Assembly (NCBI RefSeq): GCF_001969445.1
Contig: NZ_CP017297.1
Span: forward strand, 310,001-374,000
Direction: 5' to 3'
Length of the DNA stretch: 64,000 nucleotides
DNA from: Brachybacterium sp. P6-10-X1
Lineage (GTDB): Bacteria > Actinomycetota > Actinomycetes > Actinomycetales > Dermabacteraceae
Positions 36,894 to 45,614 of the stretch are shown piece by piece (position 1 is the first letter of the stretch; each line of letters opens with the position of its first letter). A program made the position numbers and the translations under genes. Under the pieces are notes generated by a model. It had not been told where the DNA came from. It was given only the letters and a program-made list of their open reading frames with translations, and made no database searches.

Positions 36894-36922
36894 TGCGATA
36901 CGCGCTCCGGGAAAGCCGTATG
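36894..36922 (+). promoter_or_regulatory. Promoter of ctaC-ctaD-ctaF
   Basis: TGCGAT (36894-36899), 17 bp, TATGAT (36917-36922). The same -35 and spacing with TACGAT occur before the glucokinase gene. Start of transcription near 36930 leaves a leader of about 175 nt. Confidence 0.6.
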
Positions 36923-37106
36923 ATGACGACGTGCCGTTTCCCGGCAGGCCCCGCGCCTGCCCTCGGCCCGCTGAACGCAGCGGGCGCGGCCCTGTGGGCA
37001 TGTCCCCGCCCACATCAGTACCAACTCCGGGGACCGGCGCCGGTCGCGCAGCTCAGCGCGGCACGGTGATCGGGCACCGGAGACGACGAGCGGAAGGTCA
37101 TCCCCT

Positions 37107-38030
37107 GTGATCCCCCAGGTCCCCCAGCGTGCGCGGCGTGGACGCCGCGTGGCGACAGCAGGCCTCGCCCTGGCCGCCCTGTTCCTGTCGGGCTGCACCG
37201 ACGAGCAACGGCGAGGCTTCCTGCCCGGCTACTCGGACGGTCAGGTCACGGACCGCACCGGCACGATCACGGACCTCTGGGTCGGTGCCTGGGGTGTGCT
37301 GGTCATCGTCGGACTCATCATCTGGGGACTGACGATCTGGTGCGCGATCGCCTACCGCCGTCGCAAGAACGACACCGGCTTCCCGATCCAGCTCCGCTAC
37401 CACGTGCCGCTCGAGCTGATGTTCACGCTGGTGCCGGTGGTCATGGTGCTCACCTTCTTCTACTTCACCCAGCAGGACACCCGTGAGGTCGAGATGCACG
37501 TGGAGGAGCCCGACTACACGGTCAACGTGGTCGGCAAGCAGTGGAGCTGGGACTTCAACTACGTCGACGACAACGTGCACGAGCCCGCCGGCGTGCAGTC
37601 CTTCGCCACCGGCGAGCCGGGCGCCGCCGAGTCCCTGCCCGTGCTGTACCTGCCGGTGGATCAGACGGTCGAGTTCCGCCTCGACTCCCGTGACGTCATC
37701 CACTCGTTCTGGGTCGTGGACTTCCTGTACAAGAAGGACATGATGCCGGGCCACACCAGCACCTTCCAGGTGACGCCGACCCGCGAGGGAACCTACGAGG
37801 GCAAGTGCGCCGAGCTGTGCGGCGAGTACCACTCGGACATGCTCTTCAACGTCAAGGTCGTCTCCCAGGAGGAGTTCGACGCGCATATGCAGGAGTTGAA
37901 AGACCAGGGCTACGAGGGCCAGCTCGGCGTGGGTCTGAACCGCAACGACGAGGAGTGGAGCATGCGCGAGAAGAGCGATGACGCCGGTCCTCGGTACGTC
38001 ACCGAGTCCACCGAGGGAGAGAACGAGTGA
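37107..38030 (+). CDS. ctaC: Cytochrome c oxidase subunit II
   Basis: Subunit II of the aa3 oxidase, 307 residues. It has a lipoprotein signal ending in the lipobox LSGC (Cys30), two membrane helices (about 58-80 and 100-122) and an outer CuA domain. CuA ligands: Cys234, Cys238, His242 and Met245 in [12 protein letters not shown], plus a His in [10 protein letters not shown]; the aromatic WSWDF loop is present. No cytochrome c domain is fused, so electrons must come directly from the diheme QcrC. GTG start after GGAAGG. Its stop overlaps the ctaD start (GTGA). Confidence 0.97.
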   Translation: MIPQVPQRARRGRRVATAGLALAALFLSGCTDEQRRGFLPGYSDGQVTDRTGTITDLWVGAWGVLVIVGLIIWGLTIWCAIAYRRRKNDTGFPIQLRYHVPLELMFTLVPVVMVLTFFYFTQQDTREVEMHVEEPDYTVNVVGKQWSWDFNYVDDNVHEPAGVQSFATGEPGAAESLPVLYLPVDQTVEFRLDSRDVIHSFWVVDFLYKKDMMPGHTSTFQVTPTREGTYEGKCAELCGEYHSDMLFNVKVVSQEEFDAHMQELKDQGYEGQLGVGLNRNDEEWSMREKSDDAGPRYVTESTEGENE

Positions 38031-39739
38031 GCGCCGAGACGACCACCGCGCCGGCCACCCCTGAGACGGCGCGGTTCCAGCCGACGGAGAAGACCAGCCT
38101 CGGCAAGCAGGCCTTCAGCCTTCTGACGACCACCGATCACAAGAAGATCGGCCTGATGTACATGGGGATGGCGTTCGCCTTCTTCGGGTTCGGCGGTCTC
38201 CTCGCCCTCGGCATCCGCACCGAGCTGTGGGAACCAGGACTGCAGGTCGTGGTCTCCAAGGACCAGTACAACCAGTTGTTCACCATGCACGGCACGATCA
38301 TGCTGCTGATGTTCGGCACCCCGCTGTTCAACGGATTCGGCAACTATCTGATCCCGCTGCAGATCGGCGCCGTCGACATGGCGTTCCCGCGGCTCAACAT
38401 CTTCGCCTTCTGGATCACGCTGTTCGGTTCGCTGATCGTGGTCGCCGGCTTCCTCACCCCGCAGGGCGCCGCCTCCTTCGGCTGGTTCGCCTATGCGCCC
38501 TTGTCGGACACGACCTTCTCCCCAGGGCTTGGTGGTGATCTATGGGTATTCGGCCTGGGGTTGCAGGGCTTCGGCACGATCCTGGGCTCGGTCAACTTCA
38601 TCACCACCATCCTGTGCATGCGCATGCCCGGCATGACCATGTTCCGCATGCCGATCTTCACGTGGAACGCCCTGATCACGGCCGTGCTCGTGCTCATGGC
38701 CTTCCCGCCGCTCGCCTCCGCTCTGCTGGCTCTGGGGGCTGATCGCCGCTTCGACGCCCAGATCTTCAACCCCGAGAACGGGGGCGCCGTCCTGTGGCAG
38801 CACCTGTTCTGGTTCTTCGGGCACCCCGAGGTCTACGTGCTGGCCCTGCCGTTCTTCGGGATCGCCACGGAGATCATCCCGGTGTTCTCGCGCAAGCCGA
38901 TCTTCGGCTACAAGACCTTGGTCGGCGCGACGATCGCGATCGCGGCGCTGTCCGTCACGGTCTGGGCGCACCACATGTACACCACCGGTGCCGTGATGCT
39001 GGACTTCTTCGCCTTCATGACGATGCTGATCGCGGTGCCCACCGGCGTGAAGTTCTTCAACTGGATCGGCACCATGTGGAGAGGGTCGTTGACCTTCGAC
39101 ACCCCGATGCTGTTCACCCTCGGCTTCCTGACCACCTTCATCTTCGGCGGCCTGACCGGCGTGATCCTCTCCTCGCCGATCCTGGACTTCATCGTCTCGG
39201 ACACCTACTTCGTCGTCGCGCACTTCCACTACGTGATGGCCGGGACCGTGGTCTTCGAGATGTTCGCCGGGTTCTACTTCTGGTGGCCGAAGATGTTCGG
39301 GTACAAGCTCAGCGAGAGCATCGGCAAGGTGCACTTCTGGCTGCTGACCATCGGCTTCCACATGACCTTCCTGGTCCAGCACTGGCTGGGCGTCATGGGG
39401 GCCCCGCGCCGCTACGTGAACTACCTGGCCGAAGACGATTTCGGATGGCTGAACCAGGTCTCCACCGTCGGTGCCGTGATCATGGGGGCCTCCACCCTGC
39501 CCTTCCTCCTGAACGTGGTGCTGACCCACACGAAGGGGAAGAAGGTCGAGGTCGACGACCCCTGGGGCTACGGGGCCTCGCTCGAATGGGCGACCTCCTG
39601 CCCGCCGCCCCGGCACAATTTCCATTCCCTGCCCCGAGTCCGGTCGGAGCGCCCGGCCTTCGACCTCCACCATCCCGAGGTCGCGCTCCAGGACCATATG
39701 CTCGAGCAGGAACCCGCCGTGAACGCGAGGACCAACTGA
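38027..39739 (+). CDS. ctaD: Cytochrome c oxidase subunit I
   Basis: Catalytic subunit I, 570 residues and 12 membrane helices, which reduces oxygen at the heme a3-CuB centre and pumps protons. All metal ligands are visible: the low-spin heme His in MHGTIM, the CuB His and cross-linked Tyr in [10 protein letters not shown], the His pair in [10 protein letters not shown], and the heme a/a3 ligands in [11 protein letters not shown] start coupled to ctaC. ctaF begins one base after the stop. In mycobacteria ctaD lies elsewhere in the genome, so the C-D-F operon is a local difference. Confidence 0.98.
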   Translation: MSAETTTAPATPETARFQPTEKTSLGKQAFSLLTTTDHKKIGLMYMGMAFAFFGFGGLLALGIRTELWEPGLQVVVSKDQYNQLFTMHGTIMLLMFGTPLFNGFGNYLIPLQIGAVDMAFPRLNIFAFWITLFGSLIVVAGFLTPQGAASFGWFAYAPLSDTTFSPGLGGDLWVFGLGLQGFGTILGSVNFITTILCMRMPGMTMFRMPIFTWNALITAVLVLMAFPPLASALLALGADRRFDAQIFNPENGGAVLWQHLFWFFGHPEVYVLALPFFGIATEIIPVFSRKPIFGYKTLVGATIAIAALSVTVWAHHMYTTGAVMLDFFAFMTMLIAVPTGVKFFNWIGTMWRGSLTFDTPMLFTLGFLTTFIFGGLTGVILSSPILDFIVSDTYFVVAHFHYVMAGTVVFEMFAGFYFWWPKMFGYKLSESIGKVHFWLLTIGFHMTFLVQHWLGVMGAPRRYVNYLAEDDFGWLNQVSTVGAVIMGASTLPFLLNVVLTHTKGKKVEVDDPWGYGASLEWATSCPPPRHNFHSLPRVRSERPAFDLHHPEVALQDHMLEQEPAVNARTN

Positions 39740-39740
39740 C

Positions 39741-40157
39741 ATGAGAGCATCCGCAAAGATCTTCTGGATCCTGGGGGTCTTCCTCCTGGTCGTCGCCATC
39801 GGCTACGGCATCGTCACCGGCCGCTACGAACCGATGGGCGTCGAACCCGCCGGGTTCCCGGCGCTGCTGGCCGTCGCGGGCCTGGCGATCATGATCGCCA
39901 TGGGGCTCAGCCTCGCCGCCAAGAAGCACGACGTCGGGCCGTCCGATGACCTGGACGCCGAGGTCTCCCAGCACGGAGGCGTCGAAGGCAGCTTCGCGCC
40001 GTACAGCTGGGCCCCGCTGTGGACCGCGATCGGTGCAGCCCTGTGCTTCCTCGGCGTCGCCGCCGGATGGTGGATCTTCGCCTTCGGCGTCATCATCGGC
40101 GTCTACGGGGTCCTGAGCTGGGTGCTGGAGTTCTCGGTCGGCCAGCACCAGCACTGA
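39741..40157 (+). CDS. ctaF: Cytochrome c oxidase polypeptide 4
   Basis: Actinobacteria-specific subunit IV of the oxidase, 138 residues with about four membrane helices (about 8-26, 40-60, 93-110 and 113-130). It is small and ends in HQHQ-like polar residues. Family similarity is in the YEPMGVEPAG region and the WAPLWTAIGAA segment. Placed directly after ctaD, and followed by a strong terminator, it completes the ctaCDF operon. Confidence 0.94.
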   Translation: MRASAKIFWILGVFLLVVAIGYGIVTGRYEPMGVEPAGFPALLAVAGLAIMIAMGLSLAAKKHDVGPSDDLDAEVSQHGGVEGSFAPYSWAPLWTAIGAALCFLGVAAGWWIFAFGVIIGVYGVLSWVLEFSVGQHQH

Positions 40158-40201
40158 GGTCCCGACCTCCGCTTTCTCTCCAGCGCCTCTCGGGCGCTGC
40201 T

Positions 40202-40237
40202 CGGCGGCCCCGCATCGTGCGCGATGCGGGGCCGCCG
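40202..40237 (+). terminator. Terminator of ctaCDF
   Basis: Perfect 16-bp stem (CGGCGGCCCCGCATCG and complement) with a TGCG loop, 45 bp after ctaF. Confidence 0.9.
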
Positions 40238-40544
40238 TCGTCGGTCCGGCCCCGGCGGACGTCGACGCCCGCTCCGCTGCGCCTCACCGCGCTCATCGCA
40301 ACGGCGCCCGGGAGCCCGTGCCGTCCCGCGGCCGTGATCGGGTCCGGCGCGCGGGTCACCGCCCCCGGCTGCTCGGACCTCGCGCGACGGTGCGTTTCCG
40401 CAGCGCACAGCCTAATGCAGCTGTAGGCCTCGAAACAGCGTCGAGAGGGTGAGAGCAGGGCGATCGCCCGCCGGCTCCGTCGAGCATCATGGACGGAGCC
40501 CGGATCACGCGCGGTCCGCTGTCGGGGACTGGGCCCTGCAGTGT

Positions 40545-40550
40545 TAGCGT
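40545..40550 (+). promoter_or_regulatory. -10 element before the 90-residue gene
   Basis: TAGCGT, about 75 bp before the ATG at 40626. No -35 recognised. Confidence 0.35.
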
Positions 40551-40625
40551 TGCGTCACCGGTCGCCGGGAGCACCGCAGGATTGGTGGGCTTGGCTCGGC
40601 GGGATCCATGCTCAGGAGGCGAGAC

Positions 40626-40898
40626 ATGATCGGCGGGGAGATCGATCCGACAGCGCGCGCTGAACGCGAGGTGCGCGGTCTGTTCGCCGATGACGATGCC
40701 CTGGACCGCGGAGTGTCCTGGGCGCGGCAGGTGCTGGCCGAGGCGGGCATCGATCCGGGCACACAGCAGCTGCCGGCGATCCGTGCCCTGCGGAACGCGG
40801 AACGTGGCCTGAGCCTGGTCGGGGCGCGCTACCTCGTCTCTGCCGCCGCTGGTCACCCCCCGCGGCGCCGCGGCCCCCGCAGCCCCCTTCTGCGTTGA
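40626..40898 (+). CDS. Hypothetical 90-residue protein
   Basis: Not recognised. The ATG has a perfect AGGAGG six bases upstream, the best ribosome site in this part of the window, which strongly favours a real gene. The protein is soluble, acidic in its first half and helical, ending with a basic HPPRRRGPR tail. No motif for metal, nucleotide or membrane binding is visible. It lies alone between the convergent ctaCDF and qcrB genes and shares the hairpin at 40929-40969 with qcrB. A link to respiration is only positional. Confidence 0.65.
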   Translation: MIGGEIDPTARAEREVRGLFADDDALDRGVSWARQVLAEAGIDPGTQQLPAIRALRNAERGLSLVGARYLVSAAAGHPPRRRGPRSPLLR

Positions 40899-40928
40899 GT
40901 CCGTGGGGAGACCGCGCCCACGGGCGCA

Positions 40929-40969
40929 ACGGAGCGGGCCCCGGGACGATGTCCTGGGGCCCGCTCCGT
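40929..40969. terminator. Bidirectional terminator before qcrB end
   Basis: Stem ACGGAGCGGGCCCC / GGGGCCCGCTCCGT (14 bp) with an inner GGAC/GTCC helix, between the 90-residue gene and the end of qcrB. Confidence 0.85.
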
Positions 40970-40994
40970 CGTGCAGGGTGGAGACGTCCTGGCG

Positions 40995-42680
40995 TCAGCC
41001 CGTGTGATGTGCCTTCTCGGCCGGGATGCGGTAGTCGCCGCCGGTGACCTCGTCGATCACGTGCTTCTCGTGACCGGCGTGCTCGAGGGCCTCGCGCAGC
41101 TCTGCCGGGGTGACCGGCTCGATCCGATCCTTGAAGAAGAAGCTGGTCGCCTTCGCCCGGAGGGAGGAGACGCCCTTGCCGGCCTTGAGCGGACGGTAGT
41201 CGTCGTGCTGGACCAGCACCCAACGGTCGTACTCGCTGAGCGGCGTGTGGATCTCGAGCATCTGCCCGGTATCCGTGCGCACGACCCGCGAGCTCTCCTC
41301 GCCGTGCAGCGCCTTGTCGCGGGCATGGCGCTGGAAGGACAGGCACACGCGTTTGGTGATGATGAACGCCAGCACCGGGATCACGAAGATGCCCACCCGG
41401 AAGAACCAGGTGATGTCGTTGATCGACAGATCCAGCGCGATCGCGATGAGGTCGTTCGTCGCGGCGAGGGCGAGGATCAGATAGACCATGATCCACGCCA
41501 CGCCGAGGCCGGTGCGGACCGGTGCGTTGTACGGCAGATCGTTGAGGTGGTGCTCGCGATCGTCGCCGGTCACCCACGACTCGATGAAGGGGTAGAGGGC
41601 GAGGACCGCCAGCAGACCGCCGTAGAGCGCCATCGGGATCAGCATGTTCAGCGAGATCACGTACCCGAAGATCGTGAACTCCCAGCCCGGGATCAGGCGC
41701 AGACCGCCATCTGTCCAGAGCATGTACCAGTCCGGCTGCGACCCCGCGGAGACGGGCGAGGGGTCGTAGGGGCCGTAGACCCAGACGGCGTTGATCGCGG
41801 TGGTGGCCGAGATCAGGGTGATGATGCCGAAGACGAGGAAGAAGAACCCGCCGGCCTTCGCGGCGTAGACCGGGAAGACGGGGAAGCCGACCACGTTGCG
41901 CTGCGTGCGACCCGGGCCGGGGTATTGGGTGTGCTTGTGCAGCACCAGCAGCACCATGTGGATCGCGATCAGCCCGAGGATCAGTGCCGGCACCAGCAGG
42001 ATGTGGATCGTGAACAGGCGCGGGATGATGTCGGTGCCGGGGAACTCGCCGCCGAACAGGAGCATGGACAAGTAGGTGCCCACGACGGGGATCGCGCGCA
42101 TCAGCCCGTCGATGATGCGGACGCCGTTGCCGGAGAGCACGTCGTCCGGGAGGGAGTAGCCGGAGAAGCCGGCCACCATGCCCAGGACCATCAGCGAGAA
42201 GCCGACGAGCCAGTTGAGCTCACGAGGCTTGCGGAAGGCGCCGGTGAAGAACACCCGGAACATGTGCACGAAGATCGCGACCATGAACACGAGGCACGCC
42301 CAGTGGTGCATCTGGCGGAAGAGCAGGCCGCCTCGGACCTCGAAGGAGATCTGCAGCGTGGACTCGTAGGCCCGCGACATGGTCTCGCCCTGCAGCGGCA
42401 CGTACGGACCGTCGTAGACGACCTCCTCCATGGAGGGGTCGAAGAACATCGTCAGGAACGTGCCCGAGATCAGCAGGATGACGAAGCTGTACAGCGCCAC
42501 CTCGCCGAACATGAACGACCAGTGGTCGGGGAAGATCTTGCGGGCGATGAACTTGACGAAGCCGCCGCCGGAGGTGCGCTGGTCGAGCCAGTCGCCGCCC
42601 ACTGCTCCGAGCTTGTACATGCGCGAGCTGCTCGCGTCGTCGGAAGCCGGCTTCCGGGTTTCGGGAGTCGTGGTCGTCAT
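40995..42680 (-). CDS. qcrB: Cytochrome bc1 complex, cytochrome b subunit
   Basis: Cytochrome b of the menaquinol-cytochrome c reductase, 561 residues. Heme ligands lie in two helices: His pairs in QMHHWACLVFMVAIFVHMF and in IHILLVPALILGLIAIHM. The quinol-site motif reads PDWY instead of PEWY. As in other actinobacteria, a long cytoplasmic C-terminus (about 420-561) follows the last helix. The ATG lies four bases after the qcrA stop (TGATCCCATG). Last gene of ctaE-qcrC-qcrA-qcrB. QcrB is the target of Q203-type inhibitors in mycobacteria; no claim is made for this strain. Confidence 0.98.
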   Translation of the reverse strand: MTTTTPETRKPASDDASSSRMYKLGAVGGDWLDQRTSGGGFVKFIARKIFPDHWSFMFGEVALYSFVILLISGTFLTMFFDPSMEEVVYDGPYVPLQGETMSRAYESTLQISFEVRGGLLFRQMHHWACLVFMVAIFVHMFRVFFTGAFRKPRELNWLVGFSLMVLGMVAGFSGYSLPDDVLSGNGVRIIDGLMRAIPVVGTYLSMLLFGGEFPGTDIIPRLFTIHILLVPALILGLIAIHMVLLVLHKHTQYPGPGRTQRNVVGFPVFPVYAAKAGGFFFLVFGIITLISATTAINAVWVYGPYDPSPVSAGSQPDWYMLWTDGGLRLIPGWEFTIFGYVISLNMLIPMALYGGLLAVLALYPFIESWVTGDDREHHLNDLPYNAPVRTGLGVAWIMVYLILALAATNDLIAIALDLSINDITWFFRVGIFVIPVLAFIITKRVCLSFQRHARDKALHGEESSRVVRTDTGQMLEIHTPLSEYDRWVLVQHDDYRPLKAGKGVSSLRAKATSFFFKDRIEPVTPAELREALEHAGHEKHVIDEVTGGDYRIPAEKAHHTG

Positions 42681-42684
42681 GGGA

Positions 42685-43761
42685 TCACTTGTCCTTGTGG
42701 ATGTTCCAGAAGCTGGGACCGATCGGCTCGGGGAAATCGCCGGGGGCCACCAGGTAGCCCTCGTCGTCGACCTCGATCGGGAGCTGGGGGAGCGGACGGT
42801 GCGCCGGGCCGAAGAGCACCTTCGCGCCGTCGGTGGCGTCGAAGGTCGACTGGTGGCAGGGACACAGCATGTGGTGGGTCTGCTGCTCGTAGAGCGCCGC
42901 CGGGCAGCCGACGTGCGTGCAGATCTTCGAGTAGGCGAGCACGCCCTCGACGCCGTTGGCCATGCTCTCGGGGTTCTTGCCCAGCTTGGGGTCGAAGCGC
43001 ACGATCACCGCGGCGGCCTTCGCCCGCTCCTCGAGGTGGTGCGGGGTGTCCTCGGTGAGGCCCTCGGGCATCACATGGAAGATCGAGTTCATCGCGACGT
43101 CGGACAGCTTGATGGGCGTGCCGTCGTGGTCCCGGGCGAGACGCTGACCGGGGTGCTGGCCCCAGAAGGTGTGGAAGGGCTTGTTGCCCGGCAGCGGCCC
43201 GAGGGTCGACAGCGGTGCGAGCACGGCGACCGGGAGCGCGGCCAGCGAGGCGACCATCGCGGTCACGATCAGGGGCCGCCGCCCGATGCCGGACTCCTCG
43301 AGGCCGTCGGTGATGATGCCGGCGGCGATCTCGCGGGTCTCGTCGGAGCCGCGGATGTCATGGCGCTCCTCGACCATCTCCTCATCGGGCATGAGGGTCT
43401 TGGCCCAGTGGACCGCGGCGGCACCGATGAAGAACACGGCGATCGCCAGGCCCAGGCCGGTGACGAGGTTCGACCACCACAGGGCCTGCGTCGTGCCCTC
43501 CTCCGCGAAGAGGTTCGTGCCGGTGGGCGTCACCACGAAGTACGCCGCGATGAAGATCGCCGTGCCCAGCACGGACAGCAGGAACATGCCGGCGACGAGG
43601 CGCTCGGCGCGCTTCTCCGCGGCCTTGGAGACGTCGGCCTGACGGTGGACGTGCGGGGGGAGGCCCGGGTTGGGGAAGCCTCCGCCCTCCTTGGGAGCGA
43701 CCGTGCTGACCCCGGAGGGTGCGGGGCTGCTGGGCGGGTTCGTGTTCATGCTCGTATTCAC
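42685..43761 (-). CDS. qcrA: Cytochrome bc1 complex, Rieske iron-sulfur subunit
   Basis: Rieske subunit of about 358 residues with the actinobacterial three-helix N-terminal part (helices near 60-80, 105-125 and 180-205) and an outer 2Fe-2S domain. The cluster motifs are CTHVGC and CPCHQS, giving two Cys and two His ligands. The start is either GTG at 43761, overlapping the qcrC stop (GTGA), or ATG at 43749; I prefer the coupled GTG. It carries electrons from quinol to cytochrome cc. Confidence 0.96.
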   Translation of the reverse strand: MNTSMNTNPPSSPAPSGVSTVAPKEGGGFPNPGLPPHVHRQADVSKAAEKRAERLVAGMFLLSVLGTAIFIAAYFVVTPTGTNLFAEEGTTQALWWSNLVTGLGLAIAVFFIGAAAVHWAKTLMPDEEMVEERHDIRGSDETREIAAGIITDGLEESGIGRRPLIVTAMVASLAALPVAVLAPLSTLGPLPGNKPFHTFWGQHPGQRLARDHDGTPIKLSDVAMNSIFHVMPEGLTEDTPHHLEERAKAAAVIVRFDPKLGKNPESMANGVEGVLAYSKICTHVGCPAALYEQQTHHMLCPCHQSTFDATDGAKVLFGPAHRPLPQLPIEVDDEGYLVAPGDFPEPIGPSFWNIHKDK

Positions 43762-44558
43762 TTGGCCTTCGCCCCCAGCCACACGGCGCAGCCGAGGAGC
43801 AGGGTCAGGATGATCGTCCAGGCGTACAGACCCTCGGTCACAGGGCCGAGGGAGCCCAGGGAGATGCCGCCGGGGGACCCGTTCTCCTCCAGCTCTTCGA
43901 GGTAGGTGATGACGTCGCGCTTGTCCGAGGGGGACAGGTTCGTCTCGTTGAAGACCGGCATGTTCTGCGGGCCGGTGTCCATGGCCTCGTAGACGTGCTT
44001 GGGTTCCACGCCCACGACGGGCGGGGCGAACTTGCCACGGGTCAGCGCGCCGCCCTGACCGGCGGCGTTGTGGCACATGGCGCAGTTGACGCGGAAGATC
44101 TCCCCGCCCTTGGTGGCGTCGCCCTGGGAGGTGTCGAGCCACTTCTCCTCGGGGACGGAGGGGCCGGGGCCCAACGAGGCGACGTACGCGGCGAGCTGGC
44201 GGGTCTGCTCCTCGTTCATCTGGCGAGGCTTCTCCCGGGCCTGGGGGCCCGACATCTGCATCGGCATCCGGCCGGTGCCGACCTGGAAGTCGACGGCCGC
44301 GGCGCCCACGCCGACCAGCGAGGGGCCGAGGGTGTAGCCCTCGGAGTCGACCTCACCCGTCGCATCGCGACCGTGGCAGGTCGCACAGTTGGCGAGGAAG
44401 AGCGCCTCCCCGGCCTCGACGTCGTCCTGCGTGTAGGTCTCGGCCTGGGCTGTCTGCGGCTGGAACGCCACGTAGAGCCCGCCGGTCGCCACCAGGGCGA
44501 GCAGCAGAATCACGAGAAGCGCCATCGGATGATGACGACGTGCGGCGAGTGCCTTCAC
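43758..44558 (-). CDS. qcrC: Cytochrome bc1 complex, diheme cytochrome c subunit
   Basis: Diheme cytochrome cc, 266 residues, which replaces both cytochrome c1 and soluble cytochrome c in actinobacteria. It has an N-terminal membrane helix (about 12-32), heme sites CATCH (58-62) and CAMCH (159-163), Met ligands in MPM and MPVF regions, and a C-terminal anchor (about 240-260). The start GTG at 44558 follows GAGG eight bases upstream. It lies 91 bp after ctaE and overlaps qcrA, so it belongs to the ctaE-qcrCAB operon. Confidence 0.97.
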   Translation of the reverse strand: MKALAARRHHPMALLVILLLALVATGGLYVAFQPQTAQAETYTQDDVEAGEALFLANCATCHGRDATGEVDSEGYTLGPSLVGVGAAAVDFQVGTGRMPMQMSGPQAREKPRQMNEEQTRQLAAYVASLGPGPSVPEEKWLDTSQGDATKGGEIFRVNCAMCHNAAGQGGALTRGKFAPPVVGVEPKHVYEAMDTGPQNMPVFNETNLSPSDKRDVITYLEELEENGSPGGISLGSLGPVTEGLYAWTIILTLLLGCAVWLGAKAK

Positions 44559-44649
44559 GGTTCGGACCTCGATTCGTGGAGGGGACGAGCGGGGGAGGGA
44601 CGGGATGTGGGAGACGCACCGGACCGCGCAGGGGGTGCGGATGCGGGGA

Positions 44650-45381
44650 TCAGAAGATTCTCCAGTCGAAGTCGACCGGGATGAAGTGCCCGGCGTTGAA
44701 CAGGGTCGAGAGCGGATCGAGCATGTACACGATGAAGAACAGGACGATCCACACGATGTCGACGAAGTGCCAGTAGTACGAGATGCAGATCGCCGAGACC
44801 TGCTCGTGCTGGGTGAACTCCTCGGCGACGAAGGCACGCATCAGCACCATCAGGAAGGCGATGAGCCCGCCGAAGACGTGGATGCCGTGGAAGCCCGTGG
44901 CGAGGTAGAAGATCGAGCCGAACGGGGTCGACGACATCGTCACCCCGTGGTGGACCAGCTCGGTGTACTCGAAGGCCTGCCCGGAGACGAAGATCGCTCC
45001 CATGATGAAGGTGAGGGTGTACCACTCGATCATTCCCCAGCCGGCGATGTTGAGGATCGAGCCGCTGCGACGCTTGCGCGGGGCGAAGGGCTTGCCCCAG
45101 GGGAACTTGCCCTCGGCGAGGAAGACGCCGATCTGGCACGTCACCGAGCTCAGCACCAGGATCGTCGTGTTCACCAGCGCGTAGCCGTGCTTGAAGTTGG
45201 ATTCCCCGTCGAAGAACGTGTCCGGCGCCATCGACCGCAGCGTGAAGAACATGGCGAACAGGCCGCCGAAGAACATCAGCTCGCTGGAGAGCCAGACGAT
45301 CGTGCCGATCTGCGTCGGATTCGGGCGGCCGACCGCTGGTGCAGCGGCGGGGGAGCGCTGAGGCAAGGTCGCAGTAGTCAC
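44650..45381 (-). CDS. ctaE: Cytochrome c oxidase subunit III
   Basis: Subunit III of the aa3 oxidase, 243 residues and about five to seven membrane helices, which stabilises subunit I. Motifs GFHGIHVFGG and YYWHFVDIVWIVLF are typical. I place the start at GTG 45381, since CATAAT ends six bases upstream and no ribosome site is present; the open frame extends seven codons further into the promoter. First gene of the operon with qcrCAB, the same arrangement as in mycobacteria. Confidence 0.96.
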   Translation of the reverse strand: MTTATLPQRSPAAAPAVGRPNPTQIGTIVWLSSELMFFGGLFAMFFTLRSMAPDTFFDGESNFKHGYALVNTTILVLSSVTCQIGVFLAEGKFPWGKPFAPRKRRSGSILNIAGWGMIEWYTLTFIMGAIFVSGQAFEYTELVHHGVTMSSTPFGSIFYLATGFHGIHVFGGLIAFLMVLMRAFVAEEFTQHEQVSAICISYYWHFVDIVWIVLFFIVYMLDPLSTLFNAGHFIPVDFDWRIF

Positions 45382-45387
45382 GTCACC

Positions 45388-45393
45388 ATTATG
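45388..45393 (-). promoter_or_regulatory. -10 element of ctaE-qcrCAB (leaderless)
   Basis: CATAAT on the minus strand, six bases before the GTG start of ctaE. No Shine-Dalgarno and no clear -35. Confidence 0.5.
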
Positions 45394-45602
45394 TCGTGTC
45401 ATCAGGGTCGGTGTGCCGGCTCACGACGACAGGCGCACCGCAGGGCTCGGCCCCGGGAGAACGGGGCCAGCATATCCCTCCTGACGCGGTGTCACGAACC
45501 AGGACACGCCTCCAGGAGCGGCAGGTGACCTGGCCGTGCGCGGCCGTGATGGATCTGTGATCCGATCCGTGAGCAGCGGGACCCGTCCGCGCCGGGAGGT
45601 GC

Positions 45603-45608
45603 GATCAT
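45603..45608 (+). promoter_or_regulatory. Possible -10 element of trpD (leaderless)
   Basis: GATCAT ends six bases before the trpD ATG. A GGGAGG lies 15 bases upstream of the ATG, too far for normal initiation. Weaker than the other leaderless cases. Confidence 0.3.
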
Positions 45609-45614
45609 CGGGGC

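Larger units (their letters stand above)
36740..37106. other. Intergenic region before ctaC
   Basis: 367 bp holding the erpA terminator, the ctaC promoter (36894-36922) and a leader of roughly 175 nt. The leader has GC-rich self-complementary stretches near 37035-37055 but no known riboswitch pattern. A 60-codon open frame at 36887-37069 starts at or before the promoter and is not supported. Confidence 0.6.
40158..40625. other. 468-bp region between ctaF and the 90-residue gene
   Basis: Contains the ctaF terminator, a second hairpin with 9-bp stem GGCTCCGTC/GACGGAGCC at 40473-40500 of unknown purpose, and a TAGCGT -10-like hexamer (40545-40550). No credible gene was found in either strand between 40240 and 40600. 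Confidence 0.6.

Noticed and set aside
36887-37069. 60-codon ORF in the ctaC leader
   Set aside because: Its start lies upstream of the predicted transcription start and has no ribosome site; codon pattern does not look coding.
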